Below, in pieces: positions 1 to 5,097 of a stretch of 6,109 nt of DNA (position 1 is the stretch's first letter; each line of letters starts with the position of its first letter). The DNA is from Candidatus Woesearchaeota archaeon (lineage in GTDB: Archaea > Nanoarchaeota > Nanoarchaeia > Woesearchaeales > UBA11576), in NCBI GenBank assembly GCA_013331125.1, contig DUGW01000163.1, positions 1 through 6,109 on the forward strand, written 5' to 3'. The notes beneath the pieces were generated by a model. The model saw only the letters and a list, made by a program, of their open reading frames with translations, made no database searches and was not told the origin of the DNA. The translations under genes were made by a program, and so were the position numbers.

Positions 1-1
1 C

Positions 2-1102
2 ATGCGCTATGGGCTTGCGAAGATGCATTTTGTCCAGGAGAAGTATGGCTACGAGCCTGATGCCACTTTTGTCACGACTCCTGATGAGACCATCTCGCGC
101 AATGCTGTCCGGTGGGAGTCCGGGTTCTCGTATGGCGGTAAGCTCTCCTGGGGATCTGGCCATGACAAGTTCATGATACTTGACGTCAAGCCCAATGCCT
201 GCGGCATGCTGGTCGGCGGTCTTGATTACCTGCCGAAACCCAAAGATATCCTCAAGAGGGTTTACGAGCTTGAGCATAAGGCGGATTTCATCCATGACAT
301 AAAGGTAGAGTGGGATTTCTATAAAGGCAACCATTTCATCGATGTGTTCCGTACCGAGACTGATGATAAGAGACTGCGGCTCCCTAAATACGCAGTCATC
401 CTCCATGCCGGCTGCCCGGAGTTCAAAGGTCCCAACATCCATGGTCCTGGCCTCTATTGGAATGAGAGTCCTTACCTGATGAAAGTATCATCGAAAGTGG
501 ATACTCCTCTGGGACATGTGCATATCCTTGCGGGGCATGATGCTGTGGAGTTCATGAAGTTCTATGAACTGGCCGATGATTTTGCTCACAAGAGGAGGGC
601 TCTTGCCTTCAAGCACCTGTTCAGGGGCGGCAAGGTGATCATCAATGAGACCCATCAGGGTCTTGTGAACCATAACGAGGCTGTGCTCGGCTGCAATGTG
701 ACTGATGGCACCAGTCTTGTGCCTATCTCGATAAGGGCTGACATCCCGTCTTATATTTTCAAGGGCAACAAGAATTTCACTAGGCACCAGATCGAACTCC
801 TCGGTTGGGAGCGCCGCGCTGAAGAGCTGGGCGTCATGCATAAGGTGAAGAATGCCAACATAATCCCTCACGGCGGAGGGTACACATTCCCTGACTCGCT
901 TTCGGTCGATAAGGTCTTCACCATCAAAAACAAGAGATACTTCCAGATCGACATGGTCGATTCCATCGGCAAGAAGATAGTCTCTAACATGCAGGAGCTG
1001 CAGTTCGCCTATCGTGGCCGCGAGGTCATACAACGGACTTTAGACCTTGACATGGGTGAGATAAAGGCAGTGCTTCATCCGATATATACGATAAAGATAT
1101 AG
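2..1102 (+). CDS. Divergent RtcB-family RNA ligase-like protein, probably partial at N-terminus
   Basis: RtcB enzymes join RNA 2',3'-cyclic phosphate or 3'-phosphate ends to 5'-OH ends, using GTP and Mn2+, in tRNA splicing and RNA repair. The 366 visible residues show the family's landmarks in order: a GFSYGGKL stretch (41-48) where RtcB has its glycine-rich 'GxGxPIGG' segment, CGM (C67), GNHF (N110, H111), H135 in an HAG motif (RtcB HSGSRG), H218 (RtcB SHN), SIRADIPSYIFKG (243-255; RtcB 'PGSMGTASYVLxG'), and PHGGG with H290, matching the guanylylated histidine of HGAGR. The end, VLHPIYTIKI, resembles the RtcB C-terminus. Oddities: the metal-ligand Asp three residues before the Cys is Pro64, HGAGR is HGGGY, and the Cys-to-GNH spacing is 43 residues, shorter than in characterised enzymes. 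The first ATG sits at base 2, so no ribosome site can be seen, and upstream sequence probably adds an N-terminal segment. Family assignment is from motif memory; ligase activity is uncertain. Confidence 0.62.
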   Translation: MRYGLAKMHFVQEKYGYEPDATFVTTPDETISRNAVRWESGFSYGGKLSWGSGHDKFMILDVKPNACGMLVGGLDYLPKPKDILKRVYELEHKADFIHDIKVEWDFYKGNHFIDVFRTETDDKRLRLPKYAVILHAGCPEFKGPNIHGPGLYWNESPYLMKVSSKVDTPLGHVHILAGHDAVEFMKFYELADDFAHKRRALAFKHLFRGGKVIINETHQGLVNHNEAVLGCNVTDGTSLVPISIRADIPSYIFKGNKNFTRHQIELLGWERRAEELGVMHKVKNANIIPHGGGYTFPDSLSVDKVFTIKNKRYFQIDMVDSIGKKIVSNMQELQFAYRGREVIQRTLDLDMGEIKAVLHPIYTIKI

Positions 1103-1125
1103 AGAAAGTATAGAGATAGAATATT

Positions 1126-1139
1126 AAAAAAATATTTTT
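1126..1139. terminator. Bidirectional AT-palindrome terminator between convergent genes
   Basis: Bases 1128-1139 read AAAAATATTTTT, a perfect palindrome, extended by two more A to the left. On the + strand this gives a T5 tract 33 nt after the RtcB-like stop codon. On the - strand it gives a T7 tract 32 nt after the stop of the convergent receiver-like gene. Archaeal RNA polymerase commonly stops at T-runs, so one element could serve both transcripts. A small inverted repeat, GACA-TTC-TGTC (1140-1150), lies next to it. The role is inferred from position and sequence only. Confidence 0.5.
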
Positions 1140-1163
1140 GACATTCTGTCAGCTTCTCTGCTT

Positions 1164-2015
1164 CTAGAACTCAACCCTCAGTGCAGCATGACTCAGACGC
1201 TTTGCATAGTCGCCCTCGACTGCTGCCGGCTCAGGGGAGTATCTTTTACCGTCGACGATGAGTGGACCGCCTTTAGGCGCCATCATGTCTTCTGGATTGT
1301 CCAGCCCTGGCTTGGCGTAATCAGGCATCGCACGTTTGCTGGCGATCTCGACCGCACCCAGATCATCCATCGACAAGACACCGGTCACATCAGTCTTTGG
1401 GTATCTTGAGTACCTTCCCTTCTCGGTCTTTGCTGTGTCCCTTCGTGCCTTCTCTACTGAATACTCTTCCGCTGACAGGACCTGTTCCAGCACGTCAAGT
1501 GGTGTGGTCTCGATGGTCACCTCTCTGCGGAGATCCACCTCAACCTTCTGGAACCTACCAGTGTCTTCTTTGAACTGCTCTCTGCCTGCGAGGTATTCTG
1601 TATAGTTCTCATAGTGCACACCGAGTCTTCCTCTCGACACCCAGTCGACAGCCTCATCATATGTAGTGAATAGTTTCTTCGCGCCCGGGAGTTCTTCTCT
1701 CCGCATCTTTTTCCTTGCTATCACCATCTCTGCTTCGACTGCCTCCTGCGCATAGCCTGCCATTATGATATAATGCTGTCCGAGCCTTATATCCTCATCA
1801 GCCTTGTCTGCGAAATGCGAGTTCTCTGACTCAAGCACGATCACATAAGGTCTTTCAGGGCTCTCTTTCCTGAGTCTTAGAAGCAGGTCAAGCTCTGTGA
1901 CTCTCTGCACATTATAACCTTGCTCTGCCAAAGCCGCATTCAGTGCTCCATCTCTGCTGACATTCTCACTCAGCATCAACACTTGTACTTTTCCGTCAAT
2001 TGTCTCTTGGGTCAT
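1164..2015 (-). CDS. Receiver-like (degenerate response-regulator fold) protein of unknown function
   Basis: Read from the ATG at 2015, the product is 283 residues, soluble, charged and free of cysteine. Residues 9-130 look like a Rossmann/receiver fold: KVQVLML (9-15) as strand 1, a helix at 20-31, YNVQRV strand 2, YVIVLES (57-63) strand 3, HYIIMAGY (81-88) strand 4, AKKLFTT (112-118) strand 5, then a helix YDEAVDWVSRG. The usual phospho-accepting Asp after strand 3 is absent (LESE instead), so phosphorylation is doubtful. Residues 140-283 match nothing I recognise; they hold a charged stretch and a Pro/Gly-rich tail. Start choice: AAGGAG (2030-2025) lies 9 nt before the 2015 ATG but abuts the ATG at 2024, so 2015 is favoured. 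The frame also has in-frame ATGs at 2024, 2057 and 2060. The gene is convergent with the RtcB-like gene and has no co-directional neighbour nearby, so the context gives no function. That it is a real gene is likely; the domain call is tentative. Confidence 0.75.
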   Translation of the reverse strand: MTQETIDGKVQVLMLSENVSRDGALNAALAEQGYNVQRVTELDLLLRLRKESPERPYVIVLESENSHFADKADEDIRLGQHYIIMAGYAQEAVEAEMVIARKKMRREELPGAKKLFTTYDEAVDWVSRGRLGVHYENYTEYLAGREQFKEDTGRFQKVEVDLRREVTIETTPLDVLEQVLSAEEYSVEKARRDTAKTEKGRYSRYPKTDVTGVLSMDDLGAVEIASKRAMPDYAKPGLDNPEDMMAPKGGPLIVDGKRYSPEPAAVEGDYAKRLSHAALRVEF

Positions 2016-2024
2016 TTCCTTCAT

Positions 2025-2030
2025 CTCCTT
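2025..2030 (-). promoter_or_regulatory. Shine-Dalgarno site AAGGAG for the receiver-like gene
   Basis: The minus strand reads AAGGAG, nine bases (ATGAAGGAA), then ATG at 2015. The upstream ATG at 2024 touches the site with no spacer, so this site decides in favour of the 2015 start. Confidence 0.6.
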
Positions 2031-2097
2031 GCTTCGCTTGGAGCAGCAGACATCCATCATCTGCTGGCTCCTTGCCTTGTTTCTATTGCGACAGCTC

Positions 2098-2123
2098 TGC
2101 GCTTCACTTAGCCTCTTAGCGCA
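2098..2123 (-). other. Stem-loop in the leader of the receiver-like gene
   Basis: TGCGCT (2098-2103) and AGCGCA (2118-2123) form a perfect 6-bp stem around a 14-nt loop. If the minus gene is transcribed from the TATA-like box near 2200, this hairpin lies in its untranslated leader, about 70 nt before the chosen start. It may be a simple leader structure; no known riboswitch motif is recognised. Confidence 0.35.
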
Positions 2124-2162
2124 TATCCGCCTGTCTTACACACCGTGTCATTTTTTGGAAAT

Positions 2163-2182
2163 GTGGTTTCTCTATGAACCAC
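2163..2182. other. Stem-loop GTGGTT/AACCAC
   Basis: GTGGTT (2163-2168) and AACCAC (2177-2182) form a perfect 6-bp stem with an 8-nt loop. It lies between the palindromic TATA-like box (2198-2205) and the minus-strand gene, close to where a minus-strand transcript from that box would begin. No function can be assigned. Confidence 0.35.
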
Positions 2183-2197
2183 CAAATCATTTTTGTG

Positions 2198-2205
2198 TTA
2201 TATAA
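2198..2205. promoter_or_regulatory. Palindromic TATA-like box TTATATAA
   Basis: TTATATAA is its own reverse complement and sits between the minus-strand gene and the gene-free region on the plus side. It could place TBP for transcription in either direction. A leftward transcript would start near 2175 and carry a leader of about 160 nt before the start at 2015. A rightward transcript would start near 2228 and run into the hairpin-rich region. The bases on its left (TTTTGTG) do not make a convincing purine-rich BRE for rightward use, and the other side is not decisive. This is a candidate only. Confidence 0.35.
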
Positions 2206-2222
2206 GGGTTTAGCGCCCTTAT
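2202..2222. other. Perfect 7-bp stem-loop overlapping the TATA-like box
   Basis: ATAAGGG (2202-2208) and CCCTTAT (2216-2222) pair perfectly around a 7-nt loop (TTTAGCG). The left arm shares four bases with the TTATATAA box. As DNA it could be an operator dyad next to a promoter; as RNA it would be a hairpin near a transcript end. The overlap favours a regulatory dyad, but this is inference. Confidence 0.4.
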
Positions 2223-2290
2223 TTTGCTGAACATGAAACAGTATCCGGGCAAAACCTCTTTAAGCAAAAACATCAGTGATGTCCTGCAAG

Positions 2291-2309
2291 TGATTTGTAA
2301 AACAAATCA
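2291..2309. other. Perfect 8-bp stem-loop TGATTTGT-AAA-ACAAATCA
   Basis: TGATTTGT (2291-2298) and ACAAATCA (2302-2309) are perfect reverse complements separated by AAA. The second arm contains CAAATCAT (2303-2310), which also occurs at 2183-2190. There is no T-run directly after it on either strand, so it is not an obvious terminator. It could be a protein-binding dyad or an RNA hairpin at the start of the structured region. Confidence 0.45.
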
Positions 2310-2602
2310 TATACCTGCCTCTGGCAGCTGTCTAGAACTCCTCTTATGGCCTTTCAGCCACATCACCATCACCCTCTAAAAGATTTACCGGGAAAACAGA
2401 TCCCTGGATGCCTACATTCTCAACTCAGATCCTTCCAACTCAATTCCAGTTTAACCCCAGCTTCTGGGCATGATTAAAGCGTCAGTATAAGGATTGAAAA
2501 ACCTGGAAGCCTATCCTTAGTGATCGCCATCACAAGGGGAGCTTGGAGGAAACCTCATCCGGGACAGGCCCCCAAGTTGTTCAGATAGATATACGCAGGC
2601 AT

Positions 2603-2615
2603 GATATAATAAAAT
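2603..2615 (+). promoter_or_regulatory. AT-rich TATA-like element upstream of the membrane-protein gene
   Basis: The run GATATAATAAAATAT covers 2603-2617. It is the most TATA-like stretch on the plus strand between the hairpin region and the gene at 2775. A start about 25 nt downstream would fall near 2640, just after the T8 tract, leaving a 5' leader of about 135 nt that is strongly A-rich (2640-2760) and holds no other feature I can see. Confidence 0.3.
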
Positions 2616-2623
2616 ATCCTCTG

Positions 2624-2631
2624 TTTTTTTT
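2624..2631 (+). terminator. T8 tract, possible intrinsic terminator
   Basis: Eight consecutive T on the plus strand follow the series of hairpins, the last of which ends at 2578, 45 nt earlier. Such U-tracts suffice for termination by archaeal RNA polymerase. It would end a transcript from the hairpin region and insulate the downstream membrane-protein gene. Confidence 0.4.
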
Positions 2632-2774
2632 GCCTAATCCAGATGAAAAAGGACAAAAACAAGGCTAAAATAAAAAAAGAAAGTTAATTGTGCCCAGAAT
2701 TCGTAAAAAAACCACAACTGCCCCGATAAGTCCAAACAAAAAAGTTTTTATTCTTCTTTTTCCAGGACAGGACC

Positions 2775-3098
2775 ATGGAACTAGATACTGTCAAGCGATT
2801 CTTCTATTGGTCCGCGTTCTTCATATTCATGATGGTGCTTTTCATGACCTTTGCAAGCACAAGGGTGACTTTCCTTTTCAGAACGATTATCGTCCTGCTT
2901 CTGGCCCTCCTTTCATCCTGGTTCAGGTTTGACAACAAGTACGGAGCTCTGTCAGTCGCTCTCACCTGCGCAGCAGCCATAGTGCTTGGCGGGATAATGG
3001 CTAACTCTATGCTTCAGTTCTGGTTCTTTGTGGTGCTTTTCATAGCTGCTTTCTTCGGCAGCTGTTATGTCTGGGAAAAGAACCTACTTGGTGTATGA
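2775..3098 (+). CDS. Small four-helix integral membrane protein, unknown function
   Basis: The 107-residue product is almost entirely hydrophobic. Four membrane segments are visible at about residues 9-27, 33-50, 57-75 and 79-98, with short charged turns (R30, R36, RFDNK at 51-55) and a short C-terminal tail WEKNLLGV. There is no signal peptide cleavage site and no catalytic motif, and I do not recognise the family. The ATG at 2775 is preceded by AGGA (2764-2767) seven nt upstream, an acceptable ribosome site. Its last 15 nt overlap the 3' end of the convergent CCG-subunit gene. A classical complex II needs membrane anchor subunits, but this gene is on the opposite strand, and its helices lack an obvious haem-ligand His pattern (the protein has no histidine). 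A role as anchor is therefore not supported. Confidence 0.65.
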   Translation: MELDTVKRFFYWSAFFIFMMVLFMTFASTRVTFLFRTIIVLLLALLSSWFRFDNKYGALSVALTCAAAIVLGGIMANSMLQFWFFVVLFIAAFFGSCYVWEKNLLGV

Positions 3099-4106
3099 GT
3101 CTCTGTCAGCGTCTTCAGCAACATCTGCATCTTCCTGACTTTCCGTAGCAGAAATATCTTCATCCATATTATCATCATAAGTGAGTTGGTCGCCTGGTTC
3201 TGGACCAGACAATTGTTCTCTCGGACCCACACCATACACTATCTTACCCATCAGTTCTTTGCAGCTGACTACATGTCGGCCGAGGCCCAGCCGTTTCGCA
3301 TCGATCCCTATCGCGAGTCCCACAAGCTGTGGTAGGTGCAGGACCGGCATCCTCAATTGCTCGCCGACCATCTTCTCTGCGCGGTGCTGCTGTCCGTCCA
3401 TGACTGTATGGCACAGCGTGCAGGGCGTGACGATAAGGTCCGCTTCCTGCTGTTTCGCGCTGAGTATGTTCCTTCCGTTGAGCTTTGCACAGAGTTCAGG
3501 GTTCGCCATCGTGACATGGAACCCGCAGCACGAGCTTTCCTCGTCGAAGTTGACAAGTTCTGCCCCCAGGCTCTCGATGATCTCATCGACCATCTGTTCT
3601 GTCTCCTGTTCACTCCTGTTAAGCTCACTCTCAGGTCTCAGAAGGTGGCAGCCATAGAAAGGCGCGACCTTTATACCGTCGAGCGGCCGCACCACCTTTC
3701 CTCGTAAAGCATCGACGCCATAATCATCATAGAGTAGGTCTATCAGATGTAGTATCTTTGCAGTCCCTTTGTATTTCAGTCCGACTTTTGCCAGCTCATA
3801 ATTCACCTTGTCCCTCAGTCCAGGACTTTTGGCCAGCTTGTGCTGCACCCTCTTCATGACTATGAAACAGGTGTTGCATATCGTCATGACCGGCAGCTCT
3901 TTCTCCTCTGCCCTTGCCATGTTCCTTGCATTGATGAGCAGGTCCAGGAATCCGTCTACCTTGTCGACGTGTGTGGCTCCGCAGCATGAGAAGTCCTTCG
4001 CATACTCCAGCTCGATGCCGAGTTCTGAGCAGAGCGCATTGGTCGCGTCCAATGCTTCCTTCTCGACCTGTTCTGCATTGCATCCTGGATAGAATAGGTA
4101 TCTCAT
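3084..4106 (-). CDS. sdhE: HdrB/SdhE-like CCG-domain subunit of succinate dehydrogenase/fumarate reductase
   Basis: From the ATG at 4106 the product is 340 residues and begins MRYLFYPGC, the usual start of HdrB/SdhE proteins. It carries two complete cysteine-rich CCG motifs: C9, C41-C42-G, C77-x2-C80, and C153, C193-C194-G, C229-x2-C232. In HdrB these bind two noncubane [4Fe-4S] clusters that act on disulfides; in type-E complex II the subunit takes the place of the membrane anchor. LHLPQLVGLAIG (256-267) is the conserved segment after the second motif. Residues 303-340 form an acidic Asp/Glu-rich tail not expected for the family. Start choice: AAGGAG (4122-4117) lies 10 nt before this ATG and only 1 nt before the alternative at 4115, while an ATG at 4145 is further upstream. 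Only 1 nt separates it from the sdhB stop, so it is translated from the same operon. Quinone or thiol partner is undecided. Confidence 0.9.
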   Translation of the reverse strand: MRYLFYPGCNAEQVEKEALDATNALCSELGIELEYAKDFSCCGATHVDKVDGFLDLLINARNMARAEEKELPVMTICNTCFIVMKRVQHKLAKSPGLRDKVNYELAKVGLKYKGTAKILHLIDLLYDDYGVDALRGKVVRPLDGIKVAPFYGCHLLRPESELNRSEQETEQMVDEIIESLGAELVNFDEESSCCGFHVTMANPELCAKLNGRNILSAKQQEADLIVTPCTLCHTVMDGQQHRAEKMVGEQLRMPVLHLPQLVGLAIGIDAKRLGLGRHVVSCKELMGKIVYGVGPREQLSGPEPGDQLTYDDNMDEDISATESQEDADVAEDADRDSYTK

Positions 4107-4107
4107 C

Positions 4108-5088
4108 TCAGTCATTCTCCTTCTCTTGTTCTGCCTCTTTGACATCCTTTGCCAGTTCGACGAGGTGCCATACCTCTTTATGGTCGTCTATCTTCCTTAT
4201 GAACAGCGGAGGCATCTTGCCTTTTGACACCATCTTTATCGTGTCTGGGACGAAGCCCACGACTCCAGCCCTCAGTGTCTTGATCGGCATCATCTTCTCG
4301 TCGAGTTTTCCTGTCTTTCTCAGTGAATGTATGAAATGCTGCGCGTGTCTTGCTGCCCTTCCTGGGTCGACTCCCTTGTCGACTGCCATCTCGTGCAGTT
4401 CTGCTATCTTGTCTGCAGGGCTTATCCCTTTCGGGCATTCGTCTATGCATGTGAATGCCCTTACGCAGTTCCATAGGTTCCCTTCTGTCGCCGCGCTGAG
4501 TCGCTCATATGTTGACTTGTCGCGCGGATCCTTTGCGTACCTGTACAGTTTTGTCAGTGCTTCTGGTCCGAGGAAGTCTGGGTCTGCCTGTGCTGTGTCG
4601 CAGCTGCTTGTGCATGCGTGGCAGTGTATGCAGTCCTGCGCCCCGTCTATGGAATCGACCTCTTCCTGTGACATCTGGTTCGGCTCGACACTGTCTTCCC
4701 GTCCTGAATTGAGCCATGGCATCGCTCTCTTCAGCTGTTCCCAGAATATGCTCTCGTCGATGACGAGGTCTTTTATTGCGTGTGCTGTGCTTATCGGGTC
4801 TATCCTGACTTCCGGGTGCTCCCCTGCTGCCTTGATGTCGACCATGTCGGCGATCCTTGTCTTGCATGCGAGTCTTGCCTTCCCGTCGACTCTCATTGCG
4901 CATATCCCGCATATCGAGCAGCCGCATCCTTTCCTGAATGTGAGTGATCCGTCTGCCTTGTCCTTTATCTTCCTCAGTACCTGTATCACTGTCGTCTTCT
5001 CGTCGACCTCTACTGCGTACTTCTTGTAGTATGGGTCCTGGTCCTTCTCAGGATCATATCTGAATATCTCGAATATCACGACTGCCAT
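4108..5088 (-). CDS. sdhB: Succinate dehydrogenase/fumarate reductase iron-sulfur subunit
   Basis: This 326-residue subunit carries electrons between the flavoprotein and the CCG subunit. The N-terminal plant-type ferredoxin domain has C55-x4-C60-x2-C63-x11-C75 for [2Fe-2S], plus an extra C57 inside the loop. The helical domain has C153-x2-C156-x2-C159-x3-C163 and C208-x5-C214-x3-C218-Pro. By the E. coli SdhB pattern, C153, C156, C159 and C218 hold [4Fe-4S], and C163, C208 and C214 hold [3Fe-4S]. The position that becomes Cys in enzymes with a second [4Fe-4S] is Ala211, so a [3Fe-4S] centre is predicted. About 85-90 residues follow the last cluster, making it longer than classical SdhB (about 240) and similar to subunits paired with SdhE. 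It starts 9 nt after the sdhA stop. GTGAT (5101-5097), overlapping that stop, is a possible weak ribosome site. There is no signal peptide, so it is cytoplasmic. Confidence 0.93.
   Translation of the reverse strand: MAVVIFEIFRYDPEKDQDPYYKKYAVEVDEKTTVIQVLRKIKDKADGSLTFRKGCGCSICGICAMRVDGKARLACKTRIADMVDIKAAGEHPEVRIDPISTAHAIKDLVIDESIFWEQLKRAMPWLNSGREDSVEPNQMSQEEVDSIDGAQDCIHCHACTSSCDTAQADPDFLGPEALTKLYRYAKDPRDKSTYERLSAATEGNLWNCVRAFTCIDECPKGISPADKIAELHEMAVDKGVDPGRAARHAQHFIHSLRKTGKLDEKMMPIKTLRAGVVGFVPDTIKMVSKGKMPPLFIRKIDDHKEVWHLVELAKDVKEAEQEKEND
4117..4122 (-). promoter_or_regulatory. Shine-Dalgarno site AAGGAG within the end of sdhB, for the CCG subunit
   Basis: AAGGAG lies inside the last codons of sdhB (KEN region). 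It is 10 nt before ATG 4106 and 1 nt before ATG 4115. Spacing and the family's usual N-terminus both favour 4106, with translation coupled to sdhB termination at 4110-4108. Confidence 0.55.
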
Positions 5089-5097
5089 TCTTTATCA

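Larger units (their letters stand above)
2388..2631 (+). ncRNA. Candidate structured non-coding RNA (unknown class)
   Basis: This gene-free stretch holds a run of non-overlapping hairpins. CCGGG/CCTGG (2388-2392 with 2403-2407) has one wobble pair. A compound hairpin has outer TTTAA/TTAAA (2450-2454, 2474-2478) and inner CCCAG-CTT-CTGGG (2456-2468). TAAGGAT/ATCCTTA (2488-2494, 2513-2519) is perfect. GTGAT-CGCC-ATCAC (2520-2533) follows with no gap. AGCTTGG/CCAAGTT (2540-2546, 2572-2578) encloses GAGG-AAA-CCTC. The series is followed by a T8 tract (2624-2631). The density of helices is more than I would expect by chance, and no reading frame explains the region. I looked for RNase P RNA, SRP RNA, 5S and tRNA signatures and found none. 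The 5' end is not defined; a start near 2228, from the TATA-like box, is possible. The strand is chosen from the T-tract. Confidence 0.3.
2016..2774. other. Gene-free intergenic region
   Basis: No credible coding sequence lies here on either strand. The only open frames are short, without ribosome sites or recognisable products. The left part (2016-2200) is the likely leader and promoter region of the minus gene. The middle (2200-2370) holds a TATA-like palindrome and several perfect hairpins, including CTGCC-TCT-GGCAG (2315-2327) and TGGC-CTTTCA-GCCA (2347-2360). 2388-2631 is the candidate structured RNA. 2632-2774 is A-rich leader DNA of the membrane-protein gene with nothing else visible. 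An imperfect 12-nt direct repeat, CAACTCAGATCC/CAACTCAATTCC, occurs at 2421 and 2436. Confidence 0.6.

Noticed and set aside
488..1033. A 181-codon minus-strand frame opposite the RtcB-like gene
   Set aside because: It has no recognisable motif, and the plus-strand frame carries the ordered RtcB motifs.
2220..2380. Possible C/D-box guide RNA, from TGATG and CTGA words on both strands
   Set aside because: The boxes do not occur in the order C, D', C', D with guide-length spacing on either strand.
2360..2480. Possible CRISPR or tandem repeat, from CAACTCAGATCC/CAACTCAATTCC and CATCACCATCACC
   Set aside because: Only two imperfect 12-nt copies and one short simple repeat; no regular repeat-spacer arrangement.
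2536..2580. GGAGGAAAC next to GGGGAG, reminiscent of the conserved GAGGAAAGUC of RNase P RNA
   Set aside because: The match breaks after GGAGGAAA, and the sequence ends at a T8 tract about 80 nt later, leaving no room for the remaining conserved regions.
2016..2774. Insertion sequence or MITE remnant in the gene-free region
   Set aside because: I found no terminal inverted repeats at matching ends, no target-site duplication and no transposase fragment.
2690..2932. An 80-codon plus-strand GTG-started frame overlapping the membrane-protein gene
   Set aside because: It has no ribosome site and a non-membrane, low-order composition. The overlapping frame from 2775 gives four regular hydrophobic segments and a better start.
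2775..3098. The membrane protein as an SdhC/SdhD-type anchor of the neighbouring complex
   Set aside because: It is on the opposite strand, has no His for haem binding, and the CCG subunit already takes the place of the anchor.
3971..5029. A 352-codon open frame on the + strand, antisense to sdhB and the CCG subunit gene
   Set aside because: The product is Ser/Leu/Cys-rich with no domain. It lies opposite two well-supported genes. Scarcity of A on the + strand removes stop codons and explains the frame.
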